From: Nitrospira sp.
Lineage (GTDB): Bacteria > Nitrospirota > Nitrospiria > Nitrospirales > Nitrospiraceae
Length of the DNA stretch: 40,722 nt
Assembly: GCA_023248215.1 (NCBI GenBank)
Contig: JAHFEW010000037.1
Location: 1-40,722 of the forward strand
Direction of reading: 5' to 3'
A program made the position numbers and the translations under genes. Shown piece after piece: positions 9,301 through 17,055 of the stretch. Each line of letters begins with the position of its first letter. Within the stretch, counting starts at the first letter, position 1. The notes beneath the pieces are model-generated. The model was given only the letters and a program-made list of their open reading frames with translations, was not told the origin of the DNA and did no database searches.

Positions 9301-9428
9301 GTATCGGTAAGCGCCAGGGTATCACTGCCCTGCGCGCGCGCCGTCTGGCAGAGCGCTTCCAGTGACGGGACTCCCTCCATCGGTGAATAGGAGGAATGGA
9401 CATGCAAATGAACGAATGGAGAAGACAT
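6387..9428 (-). CDS. dnaE2: Error-prone DNA polymerase III alpha subunit, DnaE2/ImuC type
   Basis: A 1013-aa C-family polymerase, shorter than the roughly 1160 residues of the replicative DnaE and matching the DnaE2 class. The N-terminal PHP domain has HLHVHSSYSPMEG, but its second motif reads LTDTNGLYG where a His normally follows the Asp, so proofreading by this domain is doubtful. The polymerase acidic motif PDIDIDFPWDERD lies near residue 347 and the third carboxylate in KIDLLGNRSL near 505. Helix-hairpin-helix and OB-fold regions follow (MGVLITEKVVHTK, then FEDLTGLYDATIFP). In the ImuB/DnaE2 mutasome it performs translesion synthesis and damage-induced mutagenesis. It starts 15 bases after imuB in the same unit and ends convergently with the FKBP gene. 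Confidence 0.92.
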   Translation of the reverse strand: MSSPFVHLHVHSSYSPMEGVPSLEALCQTARAQGSDTLALTDTNGLYGAIRFLDVARASGIKPILGAELTCHAHRAILLAKTSAGYGNLCRILSARHNDEPFDFIRTVARHRPGLIILSDDQPAMTQWRQDSQEDLFVELTPGPKMADTLAFSRRSMLPPVATTRAQFLTPSDYHIHRLLRAIALNTTLTQLPDDACCALTHWLMPPSQIERQFPHVPESLANSRRIAELCDTDWNFKDTIFPSFRELSATYAFDRLRTHTYAGAKKRYGTLSRAVSARMKHELAVIRDKGYAHYFLIVEEIVKQAPRTCGRGSAAASIVSYCLRITHVDPIRHRLVFERFLNPERHDPPDIDIDFPWDERDAILDWVFTQYGERSAAMVANQNTLATRAAIRETAKVYGLPAAEIRRVLPMILRKADRYDTTSNMTSKQWATELCRNLQLCSPWPEILQWAVQIEGHFRNLGLHCGGIVLVPDEIRRYVPVERSAKGLPVIQWEKDQAEEAGLVKIDLLGNRSLAVIRDALAAIAEHTGRRIDYATWDPLSDVPTKTLIRRGDTMGCFYVESPATRLLLKKLWTTMPAAQQALADDFEYLTIVSSIIRPAAHRFTDDFIRRAHGQPYRMLHPALQDVLGDTFGIMVYQEDVMNVAVALGGFSLGDGDQLRKVLSKKHKQRQLHDYQRQFCAGALARGAGVPVIEQIWAMIMSFAGYSFCKPHSASYAQVSFKSAYLRAHYPAEFIAAVISNQGGFYSTFAYLSEARRMGLTILPPDLNESTWAYQGQAQVVRVGLMQIKGLQQDLVTALVAQRTTEGPFRSLQDFLDRVQPDPSQARLLIKAGCFDRIAGELTRPALLWRLLAWQHRSAPGYLPIPPEYALSRLIAQEIDAFGFPLRCHPLNLVPITQIPPGTIAACDMMQHIGHSITMMGVLITEKVVHTKQGDPMEFVSFEDLTGLYDATIFPNVYRQTCHLLATNQAYVIEGIVEAHFAAVTLTVTAIRKTPHRREAQPAFSPAGPPIW

Positions 9429-9443
9429 GGTTGGTCGTGGGCC

Positions 9444-10625
9444 TCAATGGTGTCGGCCATACCGAATGATTTCGTTTCCAAAGCGTGTTCTCAGCCGGTC
9501 GAGCGCGAGTGTCAGCTGCTCTGTGCGGGTTCGTCGCTGAGGCGTGGGATCGAGGGTATCGAACAGTCGACATTGCTCAATGGGCGTCATGAGCCCGGTG
9601 GCAGCAAGCGTCAAGGCACGGATACGGATGCGGCGGCGAACACATCGTTCAAAGAGGACGCGGAGAGGCGGCGTCAGATCAATGTCCCAGTAACTGGGCG
9701 GATCGATTGGCCGGTGGTCTTCCATAGTGACGTGATCGCTATAACGAATCGTCAGGGCCAGCTGCCGGCAGACACGTTGTTGAATGCGCAGCGTCCGGCA
9801 GAGCTGTTCAAGCAGATCGGCAAGATGGTTCCAGAAAACGCGGGCGTCGTTGGTGTCCGGCTCCAGCACGTGCGAGCATGTGAGTTCGGGTTGGACTGGC
9901 GGGGGCATGACCGGTGTGGAATCGATGCCTTGCGCCCAGCGCAGCAAGGGGGCTGCCAATTTTCCGACGGCAATATCGAGGGCGGGGAGGGGAATGTCGG
10001 CTACATCACCAAATGTCCGGAGATTCAGATCGGCCAGGCATTGGCGGATCTGTTTCATCTGCGGGCGGTGGAGGAGCGGCAAGGTCTCGATCGGCAAGGG
10101 AGCCATGAAAGCTCGTTCTGAGCCGTGGCGGACTTCATAGAGTTGCGCCGGCTGCACCAGGCCGGCGGCGGCCTGTGCGACGAGTTTGTTGCTGCCGATT
10201 CCCAGCACGCCGTCGAGATGGGCTTGGAGGGCGATGTCTCGTTGCAGGCGTGCGGCGGCATCGCAGGTGGGACCGAAGAGCCGTGTCGTGCCGGTCAGAT
10301 CTAAGAGAAACGATCCGGGTCTTGTCGGCTCCCAGACCGGTGCATAGCGGGTGACGACGTGGGACAGCATCGCATGAGCCTGAGCGGTGCGGACCGAATT
10401 AGGCGTGAGAATGCGAAGTGCGGGACAGCGTTGTAAGGCCTGCTGAACGGTCATACCTTGGCACAGGCCGTCGGCAAGGGCCTCAGGAGACACTTCATGT
10501 AATCGGCTGCGTGGGTGTGCGATTGGTGCGAGGCCGATCGGTTGGTGACAGAGGCGAGGCTCGGCCAGGCGGGCGAGCGCAAGTTCGAACGACGGCACCG
10601 CAAGGCACACAATCTGGCGATCCAT
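9444..10625 (-). CDS. imuB: ImuB-like Y-family polymerase homologue, catalytic residues missing
   Basis: About 393 aa with Y-family architecture: palm start MDRQIVCLAVPSFELALARL, LLDLTGTTRLFG, the HhH-type segment LGIGSNKLVAQAAAGLVQP, and a little-finger domain ending LALDRLRTRFGNEI. The acidic residues of active enzymes are absent. The usual D-x-D-x-F-F near the start is replaced by LAVPSF, and the usual S-x-D-E-x-F-L-D by PGSFLLD. This is the hallmark of ImuB, which links DnaE2 to the sliding clamp and does not polymerise. It lies between the lexA-like gene and dnaE2. The ATG at 10625 places the family's first strand directly after the start; a GTG at 10640 adds five residues. A clear clamp-binding motif was not identified. 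Confidence 0.85.
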   Translation of the reverse strand: MDRQIVCLAVPSFELALARLAEPRLCHQPIGLAPIAHPRSRLHEVSPEALADGLCQGMTVQQALQRCPALRILTPNSVRTAQAHAMLSHVVTRYAPVWEPTRPGSFLLDLTGTTRLFGPTCDAAARLQRDIALQAHLDGVLGIGSNKLVAQAAAGLVQPAQLYEVRHGSERAFMAPLPIETLPLLHRPQMKQIRQCLADLNLRTFGDVADIPLPALDIAVGKLAAPLLRWAQGIDSTPVMPPPVQPELTCSHVLEPDTNDARVFWNHLADLLEQLCRTLRIQQRVCRQLALTIRYSDHVTMEDHRPIDPPSYWDIDLTPPLRVLFERCVRRRIRIRALTLAATGLMTPIEQCRLFDTLDPTPQRRTRTEQLTLALDRLRTRFGNEIIRYGRHH

Positions 10626-10652
10626 ATCTTCAGCAGACACGGTGAGGGCGTG

Positions 10653-11198
10653 CTAGTTCTTGCAGTATCGAATCACCCCGATCACCAGCCCCTCGATCCG
10701 GAGCGAGTCCGCCGGTTTGATAATGATCGGCTTCATCATGTCATTTGCCGGCCGTAGTTCGATCGTGGAGCCTTTGCGGTAATAGGTTTTGATCGTGGCT
10801 TCATTGTTGACGATCGCAATCACCGTCTGGCCGTTCCGGGCCGTATTCTGTTTTTGGACGATGACGAGATCGCCGGGGAGAATGCCTTCGTCCCGCATCG
10901 ACTCGCCCTTCACCCGCAAAGCAAACGTTTCGCCGCGCCCCATCATGCCGGGAGGGACTTCAACGAGTTCGGTTTGAGGAATCGGTTCGATGGGATCGCC
11001 CGCCGCCACCAGGCCGGCGAGGGGAATGTGTGCTGCGGCTGTGAGGTGATCGATCGCCAATCGAACGGCGAACGGAATCTTATGGGTGCCGATTTCGTAG
11101 CGCGCGATGGTCTGGCGGGTTGTTTTCAGCCGATCGGCAAGCTGATTCTGGGTGAGTCCAAGAGCCTGACGTGCTTTTTTGAGGTCTACCGAGTGCAT
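10653..11198 (-). CDS. lexA: LexA-like SOS repressor with XRE-type HTH
   Basis: A 181-aa self-cleaving repressor. Residues 6-54 form an XRE/Cro-CI type helix-turn-helix (LGLTQNQLADRL, then TTRQTIARYEIG), not the winged helix of classical LexA. The S24 domain follows: cleavage pair Ala61-Gly62 in PLAGLVAAG, catalytic Ser100 in GESM and Lys137 in EATIKTYY. The Ser-Lys distance of 37 equals that of E. coli LexA (119 to 156). It probably represses imuB-dnaE2, with which it forms a unit, and perhaps uvrB. I chose ATG at 11198. The longer frame starts at TTG 11234, but that TTG is the first half of a consensus -35 (TTGACA), so it is unlikely to be translated. The start lies on a 19-bp palindrome. 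Confidence 0.88.
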   Translation of the reverse strand: MHSVDLKKARQALGLTQNQLADRLKTTRQTIARYEIGTHKIPFAVRLAIDHLTAAAHIPLAGLVAAGDPIEPIPQTELVEVPPGMMGRGETFALRVKGESMRDEGILPGDLVIVQKQNTARNGQTVIAIVNNEATIKTYYRKGSTIELRPANDMMKPIIIKPADSLRIEGLVIGVIRYCKN

Positions 11199-11215
11199 GT
11201 AACGAATCGTTACAT
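11197..11215. promoter_or_regulatory. Perfect 19-bp palindrome, probable operator of the LexA-like repressor
   Basis: ATGTAACGAATCGTTACAT has two perfect 9-base arms around one base. It overlaps the repressor start codon and the expected -10 region of its promoter, which is the right position for autorepression. It lies 63 bases upstream of uvrB on the other strand. Confidence 0.75.
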
Positions 11216-11234
11216 AGCGGGAGAGGCCTGTCAA
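11206..11234 (-). promoter_or_regulatory. Promoter of the lexA-imuB-dnaE2 unit
   Basis: The -35 is a perfect TTGACA (minus strand, 11234-11229). The -10 is weak (TAACGA at 16 bases or AACGAT at 17 bases spacing) and lies inside the palindrome. Transcription would begin at or next to the ATG at 11198, implying a leaderless mRNA. Confidence 0.6.
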
Positions 11235-11262
11235 GAGGAGGCGATCAGGTCGGCGCGCATGC

Positions 11263-11268
11263 TAAGAT
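11263..11268 (+). promoter_or_regulatory. Candidate -10 element for uvrB
   Basis: TAAGAT matches the -10 consensus at four of six positions and ends 9 bases before the uvrB ATG, so the transcript would have almost no leader. No matching -35 is seen, and no ribosome binding site precedes uvrB. Confidence 0.35.
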
Positions 11269-11277
11269 GACTCAGCT

Positions 11278-13275
11278 ATGCCCCCTTTCAAACTCGAAGC
11301 TCCATTCAAACCCTGCGGTGATCAGGGACAAGCCATTGAGAAGCTGACGTCCGGAATCCTGGCCGGGAAGCAGCATCAGGTGTTGCTCGGAGTTACCGGA
11401 TCCGGCAAGACCTTCACCATGGCCAATGTGGTCGAACGGGTGCAGAAGCCGACGCTGGTTCTCGTGCATAATAAAACCCTGGCAGGCCAGCTCTACCAGG
11501 AATTCAAACAGTTCTTCCCTCACAATGCCGTCGAGTACTTCATCAGCTATTACGATTACTACCAGCCGGAAGCCTACATCCCGCAAAGCGACACGTACAT
11601 TGCGAAAGATGCCTCGATCAACGATGCGATCGATCAGATGCGCCACGCGGCGACGACGTCGTTGCTGCAGCGCAATGATGTGCTGATCGTGTCGTCGGTC
11701 TCGTGCATCTACGGCCTCGGCTCGCCGGAGGTCTACCACGATATGTTGGTGTATCTCGAAGAGGGGATGGAGACGCGGCGCGAAAAGATCCTGGCGAAGC
11801 TGGTCGATATTCAGTATGCGCGCAACGACTTAGATTTCCACCGCGGCACCTTTCGCGCGCGCGGCGATGTCATCGAGATTTTTCCGGCTTCATCGGAAGC
11901 GAAGTCGGTGCGCATCGAACTCTTCGGGGATGTGGTCGATGCCATCCATGAGATTGATCCGCTGACCGGTAAATCGTTGGGCAAGTTGCCGAAGATCGCC
12001 ATCTATCCGAACACGCACTATCTCATTGCGCCCGACCGGTACGAACGAGCGATCACGGGAATTGAGGAAGAATTGGATGCGCGAGTGGCGGCATTCAGGA
12101 AGAACGGCCAGTTGCTCGAGGCGCAACGGATCGAGCAGCGGACCAAGTTCGATCTCGAGATGATTCGCGCCATGGGGTATTGCCATGGGATCGAGAACTA
12201 TTCGCGCCACTTAAGCGGGCGCGCACCGGGAGACCCCCCCCCGACGCTGTTGGATTATTTTCCCAAGGATTTCCTGTTGATCATCGATGAGTCGCACGCG
12301 ACGGTGCCGCAGGTCGGCGGCATGTACGAAGGTGACTTTTCGCGGAAACGGACCCTCGTGGACTACGGATTCCGATTGCCATCCGCCGTCGATAATCGTC
12401 CGCTGAAGTTTGCCGAATTCGAGCGGATGCTGAAGCAAGTGATTTACGTGTCGGCCACACCGGGACCCTATGAGCTGGACCATGCCAAAGGCGAGGTCAT
12501 TGAGCAGATCATTCGCCCGACCGGTCTGATGGATCCCCTCATCGACGTGCGTTCGGCCAAGGGGCAAGTGGATGACCTGCTGGCCGAAGTGCGGGCGGAA
12601 GCGGCGAAGGGAAACCGTGTACTGGTCACGACCCTGACCAAACGTATGGCCGAAGACCTCACCGAGTATTATCACGACCTCGGTGTGAAGGTTCGCTATC
12701 TGCACTCCGACGTTAAGACCCTGGAGCGGGCGGAAATTATTCGCGACCTCCGGCGCGGAGTGTTTGATGTGCTGGTCGGGATCAACCTGTTGCGGGAGGG
12801 CCTCGATTTACCCGAAGTCAGTTTGGTGGCGATTCTCGATGCGGATAAGGAAGGCTTTCTCCGGTCGCATCGGTCGTTGATTCAAACGGCGGGGCGCGCG
12901 GCACGAAACCTGGAGGGGCGCGTCATTTTTTACGGCGATACGGTTACCGAGTCGATGCGGCGTGCCATAGAGGAAACCGCGCGCCGGCGTCATATTCAAG
13001 AGGCCTATAATACCGCCAACGGGATTACGCCTGAGAGCATCAAGAAAAGTATCCCCACGCTGGAATATGCGACGGCTGAGATGGATTATGTTCAGCTGGA
13101 CATGGCGGCTGAAGCGCCGGCACCCTACAAAACCGATGAGGATGTGGGTCAGTTGGTGCAGCGGCTGGAGGTCGAGATGAAGGCGGCGGCGAAGAAGTTG
13201 GAGTTTGAGCGAGCGGCCGAGCTACGGAACCGAATCAGGGCACTAAAGTTGAAGGCGCTTGAACTGGCCCAGTAG
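11278..13275 (+). CDS. uvrB: Excinuclease ABC subunit UvrB
   Basis: A 665-aa protein of the usual length. UvrB is the damage-verifying helicase-like subunit of nucleotide excision repair; it is loaded by UvrA and recruits UvrC. Visible features are Walker A ([11 protein letters not shown], near residue 39), the beta-hairpin region [18 protein letters not shown] (near 93), the DEAD-like DESH motif ([10 protein letters not shown], near 336), SATPGPYE (near 390), RxGRAARN (QTAGRAARN near 540) and a C-terminal UVR motif ([21 protein letters not shown]). It is divergent from the lexA-like cassette and may share SOS control. The ATG has no upstream ribosome binding site. Confidence 0.98.
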   Translation: MPPFKLEAPFKPCGDQGQAIEKLTSGILAGKQHQVLLGVTGSGKTFTMANVVERVQKPTLVLVHNKTLAGQLYQEFKQFFPHNAVEYFISYYDYYQPEAYIPQSDTYIAKDASINDAIDQMRHAATTSLLQRNDVLIVSSVSCIYGLGSPEVYHDMLVYLEEGMETRREKILAKLVDIQYARNDLDFHRGTFRARGDVIEIFPASSEAKSVRIELFGDVVDAIHEIDPLTGKSLGKLPKIAIYPNTHYLIAPDRYERAITGIEEELDARVAAFRKNGQLLEAQRIEQRTKFDLEMIRAMGYCHGIENYSRHLSGRAPGDPPPTLLDYFPKDFLLIIDESHATVPQVGGMYEGDFSRKRTLVDYGFRLPSAVDNRPLKFAEFERMLKQVIYVSATPGPYELDHAKGEVIEQIIRPTGLMDPLIDVRSAKGQVDDLLAEVRAEAAKGNRVLVTTLTKRMAEDLTEYYHDLGVKVRYLHSDVKTLERAEIIRDLRRGVFDVLVGINLLREGLDLPEVSLVAILDADKEGFLRSHRSLIQTAGRAARNLEGRVIFYGDTVTESMRRAIEETARRRHIQEAYNTANGITPESIKKSIPTLEYATAEMDYVQLDMAAEAPAPYKTDEDVGQLVQRLEVEMKAAAKKLEFERAAELRNRIRALKLKALELAQ

Positions 13276-13309
13276 AGGCTGCGCGCGCTGGAACGAAAGT
13301 CAGTCCCCC

Positions 13310-13570
13310 TTACATCTGCTTATAGAGGTAGGCGCCGAGAAACATTCCCAGCACGCTGAGCAAGCTGACCTTAATGCTGAAGCCGAACGTCAGTTTGAGA
13401 AGGACCAGATCGATGGTGAGGGGTGGGTTGATTCCAGGCGAAAAGTTGCTGGCAAAGATGTTTTGAATAGCGCCGTTCGGGGCCATGACCCGAAGAATTT
13501 CTCCGAAAATCCCGCCCAGCATGCCGCCGATCAGGATAAAGATCAGCAGGACGCCGATCGATTTTCTCAT
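13310..13570 (-). CDS. DUF4321 family small membrane protein
   Basis: An 86-aa protein with two predicted membrane segments: SIGVLLIFILIGGMLGGIFGEIL at the N-terminus and VSLLSVLGMFLGAYLYKQM at the C-terminus. Between them is a short extracytoplasmic stretch ending in LTIDLVLLKLTFGFSI. This layout and the G-G-x-x-G-G-x-x-G-E motif fit DUF4321, a family of unknown function. GGAGAG 7 bases before the ATG at 13570 fixes the start; longer readings upstream lack one. It is convergent with uvrB, with 34 bases between them and no obvious terminator. Confidence 0.75.
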   Translation of the reverse strand: MRKSIGVLLIFILIGGMLGGIFGEILRVMAPNGAIQNIFASNFSPGINPPLTIDLVLLKLTFGFSIKVSLLSVLGMFLGAYLYKQM

Positions 13571-13864
13571 CCGATGTCTCTCCTGGTTCGCAAGCGCCGG
13601 TGTGCATCTGCCGACGTTGGGCACCATATCGGAAGCGTAAAATGATGTCAACAAAATGCATGCCAGCCGACATTGTCGCTGTATGTTGTGGATAGCCAAG
13701 GGCCTTGCGGCACATGTTTTCGCGCGAGGTCTCCTCTGGCGCTCGTGTGCGAAGAGGGAAAAAGTCCTGTGATCGTCTCGTTGGGGAAGGTCGTTCGCCT
13801 CTTTGGCGAGAAGACTGGGTGGGCAATGTCCAGCGTCATCGTCCGGCTTGGGCCCCCGAATATC
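13571..13864. other. Intergenic region without a recognisable gene
   Basis: Between the DUF4321 gene and ffh, 410 bases carry no convincing coding frame on either strand. The 3' part holds the ffh promoter. No tRNA-like or riboswitch-like structure was recognised. Confidence 0.5.
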
Positions 13865-13892
13865 TTGACTTCACGCACCGCCGTTCTATAGA
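13865..13892 (+). promoter_or_regulatory. Promoter of ffh
   Basis: TTGACT (13865-13870) and TATAGA (13887-13892) are separated by 16 bases. Transcription would start near 13900, leaving a leader of about 80 bases before the GTG of ffh. Confidence 0.6.
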
Positions 13893-13980
13893 CTTCCCGA
13901 TGCTATTTTTTTGAGACTTTTCGAGGCGATCGGAGATCTGGCTCGAACCCGGCTTCGATGGCCTTTTTCTTTGGTGACTG

Positions 13981-15327
13981 GTGCTTGACGCGCTGAGCGA
14001 AAAATTCGAACGGATTCTCAAGAAGCTTCGGGGGCAGGGTGTGCTCACGGAGGAGAACATCGCTGAGGCGTTGAAGGAAGTGCGTCTCGCGCTGCTTGAG
14101 GCCGACGTCAATTTCAAAGTCGTCAAGGAGTTCCTGGATCGCGTTCGTGAGAAGGCGGTTGGTCAGGAAGTGCTGAAAAGTCTGACCCCCGGCCATCAGG
14201 TCGTCAAAGTCGTCTGGGACGAACTCCGCGGGATGATGGGCGGTGAACGGTCCGGAATCAATCTTGCTTCCAGGCCGCCGACCATTGTCATGATGGTGGG
14301 ATTGCAAGGAGCCGGGAAAACGACGACCTCGGGCAAGTTGGCCCGGTTGTTCAAAGGCCAGGGGAAACGCGTGTTGCTCGTGGCGGCCGATCCGCGCCGG
14401 CCTGCGGCCGGTGATCAGCTTGCCAGTCTGGGGCAAGATCTGGGCATCGAGGTCCATCGGTTTGATCAAGCCGATGCCTCGCGCGCCGATGTGGTGCGTA
14501 TTTGCGAGCGAGGGGTGCAGCGCGGCCAAGAACAGGGCTATGACCTCATCGTGCTGGATACCGGCGGCCGCCTGCATGTCGACGATGAATTGATGGCCGA
14601 ACTCGTGGCGGTCAAGCAGGCGGTGAACCCCCACGAGGTGCTGCTGGTTGCCGATGCCATGACCGGGCAGGATGCCGTCAATATGGCCGGCCAGTTTGAC
14701 CGGCAAGTGGGGCTCACCGGTGTCATCCTGACGAAAGTCGAGGGGGACGCACGCGGCGGTGCCGTGCTCTCGATCCGAGCCGTCACCGGCAAGCCGATCA
14801 AGTTTCTCGGTATGGGGGAAAAGCTCGATGCTCTGGAGCCATTCCATCCGGATCGGATGGCGTCGCGGATTCTTGGGATGGGTGATGTCCTCTCGTTGAT
14901 CGAAAAGGCGCAGGAAACGTTTTCACGGGAAGAGGCCGAAGCTGCTCAAAAGAAACTGACCAGCAACACCTTCACGCTGGAAGATTTTCGGTCTCAACTC
15001 GGGCAGATGAATCGGCTGGGTTCGTTCGAGCAAATCCTGGGGATGCTGCCCGGCGGCCAAAAGTTAAAAGATCTCGCGAACAATGGGTTGCCTGAAAAAG
15101 AAATGAAACGGGTCGCGGCCATGATCGATTCCATGACCATGCGTGAGCGGCGTGATCATACCGTGATTAATGGTAGCCGGAAGAAGCGGATTGCGCGCGG
15201 CAGCGGGACGAGCGTGCAAGAGGTCAACCGCTTGATCAAGCAATTTCTGCAGGCCAGGAAAATTGCCAAGGTCATGTCGGGATCCGGTGGCCGGAGGCAG
15301 TTAGCACAAATGTTTCGTGGGATGTGA
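13981..15327 (+). CDS. ffh: Signal recognition particle GTPase Ffh (SRP54)
   Basis: A 448-aa SRP54 protein that binds 4.5S RNA and signal sequences of nascent membrane proteins and docks with FtsY. N domain: residues 1-90 (LSEKFERILKKLRGQG, then ALLEADVNFKVVKEF). G domain: G1 GLQGAGKTTTSGKLA near 105, DPRRPAAGDQL near 138, LDTGGRLHVDDELM near 188, and TKVEGDARGGAVLS near 246. The Met-rich M domain follows from about 300 (LGQMNRLGSFEQILGMLPG, then IKQFLQARKIAKVM). Translation starts at GTG 13981, because the conserved N-terminus begins there; the upstream ribosome binding site is weak. It precedes the rpsP operon, as in many bacteria. Confidence 0.97.
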   Translation: MLDALSEKFERILKKLRGQGVLTEENIAEALKEVRLALLEADVNFKVVKEFLDRVREKAVGQEVLKSLTPGHQVVKVVWDELRGMMGGERSGINLASRPPTIVMMVGLQGAGKTTTSGKLARLFKGQGKRVLLVAADPRRPAAGDQLASLGQDLGIEVHRFDQADASRADVVRICERGVQRGQEQGYDLIVLDTGGRLHVDDELMAELVAVKQAVNPHEVLLVADAMTGQDAVNMAGQFDRQVGLTGVILTKVEGDARGGAVLSIRAVTGKPIKFLGMGEKLDALEPFHPDRMASRILGMGDVLSLIEKAQETFSREEAEAAQKKLTSNTFTLEDFRSQLGQMNRLGSFEQILGMLPGGQKLKDLANNGLPEKEMKRVAAMIDSMTMRERRDHTVINGSRKKRIARGSGTSVQEVNRLIKQFLQARKIAKVMSGSGGRRQLAQMFRGM

Positions 15328-15441
15328 CCACGTGGTGTGCGTGTAGCATGATGCAGCGTTGAGTTGAATGGTGGATGAGGGAGTAATAACCGAGCGCACA
15401 CAGCCGATGGCTGAACGGCGCATTGATCGAAGGAGGTTCTG

Positions 15442-15723
15442 ATGGCGGTTCATTTACGGTTAGCACGAACGGGGCGACACAAGCGACCGATGTATCGAGT
15501 CATTGCGGCGGATTCACGGAAACCGCGTGACGGGCGGTTTTTAGAGATTCTCGGCATTTTCGATCCGCTGAAGAATCCGGCGGTGCCGGTTTTGAAGTCG
15601 GAGCGTGTGCTGACATGGTTGCGGCATGGGGCTCAACCCACCGTGACCGTGCGGACGCTGCTCAAGCGGCATGGTGTGTGGAAGCAATTCGAGACCGAGA
15701 AGGCCGAGAAGAGTAAAAAGTAG
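15442..15723 (+). CDS. rpsP: 30S ribosomal protein S16
   Basis: A 93-aa ribosomal protein of the small subunit. The N-terminus MAVHLRLARTGRHKRPMYRV and the central DGRFLEILGIFDPL are diagnostic, with a Lys/Glu-rich tail. AAGGAGG directly before the ATG is a strong ribosome binding site. It opens the conserved rpsP-rimM-trmD-rplS run, with rimM 10 bases downstream. Confidence 0.98.
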   Translation: MAVHLRLARTGRHKRPMYRVIAADSRKPRDGRFLEILGIFDPLKNPAVPVLKSERVLTWLRHGAQPTVTVRTLLKRHGVWKQFETEKAEKSKK

Positions 15724-15733
15724 AAAGGCGCAA

Positions 15734-16261
15734 GTGACGACGCTCGATCAAGCAGAACTCGTCACCATCGGAAGGATCGAGCGATCCTTCGGGGTGCGAG
15801 GCGAGGCGCGCGTGCGTTCGCTCAGTGACGTGCCCGGACGGTTCGAGGCACTTCGGCAGGTGACGATTGTGGGGCCGGGGGGGAAGACCATCGATACTCT
15901 CGTGACCCACGTGCGGCCCGGCGGTCCAACGTTGATTATGGGGTTCGAAGCCTTCACGACCCCGGAGCAGGTCGCCGAGTTTCGCGGAGGATTCGTCCAA
16001 GCTCCCCGCGGAGACTCGCCGGCGTTGCCGGCCGATCAGTACTATCAGTGTGATCTGATCGGGATGCTCGTGCAGGATGAAGCCGGTACGGTGCTGGGCC
16101 GCCTGGAAGGTGTTTGGAACATGTCCGATAATCAGGCGTTCGTGGTTCGGCAGGACGGAAAAGAAATGTTGATCCCTGCGGCGAAACAGGTCGTGGTGGC
16201 GGTGGACGTGGCAGGGCGAGTGATGACGGTTCGATTGCCGGAAGGGTTCGGAGATCTGTAA
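15734..16261 (+). CDS. rimM: Ribosome maturation factor RimM
   Basis: A 175-aa 16S rRNA processing factor that binds S19 and helps mature the 30S head. The N-terminal RimM domain shows LVTIGRIERSFGVRGEARVRSL and the C-terminal PRC-barrel shows LIGMLVQDEAGTVLGRLEGVW and EMLIPAAKQVVVAVDVAGRVMTV. I chose GTG at 15734, 10 bases after the rpsP stop, because the conserved strand follows directly; longer readings run into rpsP. The ribosome binding site is weak (AGAAAGGCG), suggesting coupling to rpsP translation. trmD starts 1 base after its stop. Confidence 0.95.
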   Translation: MTTLDQAELVTIGRIERSFGVRGEARVRSLSDVPGRFEALRQVTIVGPGGKTIDTLVTHVRPGGPTLIMGFEAFTTPEQVAEFRGGFVQAPRGDSPALPADQYYQCDLIGMLVQDEAGTVLGRLEGVWNMSDNQAFVVRQDGKEMLIPAAKQVVVAVDVAGRVMTVRLPEGFGDL

Positions 16262-16262
16262 A

Positions 16263-17036
16263 ATGCGGTGCGCCGTCCTGACATTGTTCCCGGACATGGT
16301 GGCCCCGGTTCTTGGCCAGAGTATCCTCAAGCGCGCCCAGGAGAAGGGGTTGCTGGGGATCTCCGTTCAGAATTTGCGCGACCATACCTCTGATCGGCAT
16401 AAAACGGCCGATGATGTGCCGTACGGCGGTGGAGCCGGGATGGTCATGAAGGCAGAGCCAATTCTGCAGGCGGTCGACGCGTTGCGTGCCGTCTATCAAG
16501 GCTCCGCTCCAGGCGCGACCCTACGGGTAATTGTGCCGTCTCCGCAGGGGCGGCCGTTCACGCAGGATCTGGCACAGTCCCTGGCGCAGGATGAACGTGT
16601 GGTGGTGTTTCTTTGTGGGCATTATGAAGGCATCGATGAGCGTGTCCGGCTGGCGTTGCATCCTGAGGAAATCTCGGTCGGCGATTATGTGCTGACGGGG
16701 GGAGAATTGCCGGCCTTGGTGATGATCGATGCAGCGGCCCGCCTGATCCCAGGCGTATTGGGCGATGCGGCCTCGGCGGTTGAGGAATCTTTTACCGAGG
16801 GATTGTTGGAATATCCGCACTACACTAGGCCGGCGGAAGTGCGTGGGATGGCCGTTCCGGAGGTATTGGTCTCGGGCCACCATGAGGCCATTCGGGTGTG
16901 GCGCCGGAAGGAAGCGTTGCGGAACACCTATCTGAAGCGGCCGGATCTGCTGCGGGATGGCGAACTCGGGTCGGAAGATCGGCGGTTGTTGAACGAAGTG
17001 ATGCAAGAGAGTCTTGTACAGGTACCTGTTCGTTGA
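16263..17036 (+). CDS. trmD: tRNA (guanine-N1)-methyltransferase TrmD
   Basis: A 257-aa SPOUT-class enzyme that methylates G37 of tRNAs from S-adenosylmethionine and so prevents +1 frameshifting. Diagnostic stretches are the N-terminal [20 protein letters not shown], the [28 protein letters not shown] segment (given here as its parts [13 protein letters not shown] and [10 protein letters not shown]), and the trefoil-knot cofactor region [12 protein letters not shown] and [19 protein letters not shown]. Its ATG is one base after the rimM stop, so it is probably translated by coupling. The stop lies 19 bases before rplS. Confidence 0.97.
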   Translation: MRCAVLTLFPDMVAPVLGQSILKRAQEKGLLGISVQNLRDHTSDRHKTADDVPYGGGAGMVMKAEPILQAVDALRAVYQGSAPGATLRVIVPSPQGRPFTQDLAQSLAQDERVVVFLCGHYEGIDERVRLALHPEEISVGDYVLTGGELPALVMIDAAARLIPGVLGDAASAVEESFTEGLLEYPHYTRPAEVRGMAVPEVLVSGHHEAIRVWRRKEALRNTYLKRPDLLRDGELGSEDRRLLNEVMQESLVQVPVR

Positions 17037-17055
17037 GAGGAGGAGGGGAAAGACT

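Noticed and set aside
13903-14847. 314-codon minus-strand frame opposite ffh
   Set aside because: Antisense to the N and G domains of Ffh, which carry all GTPase motifs.
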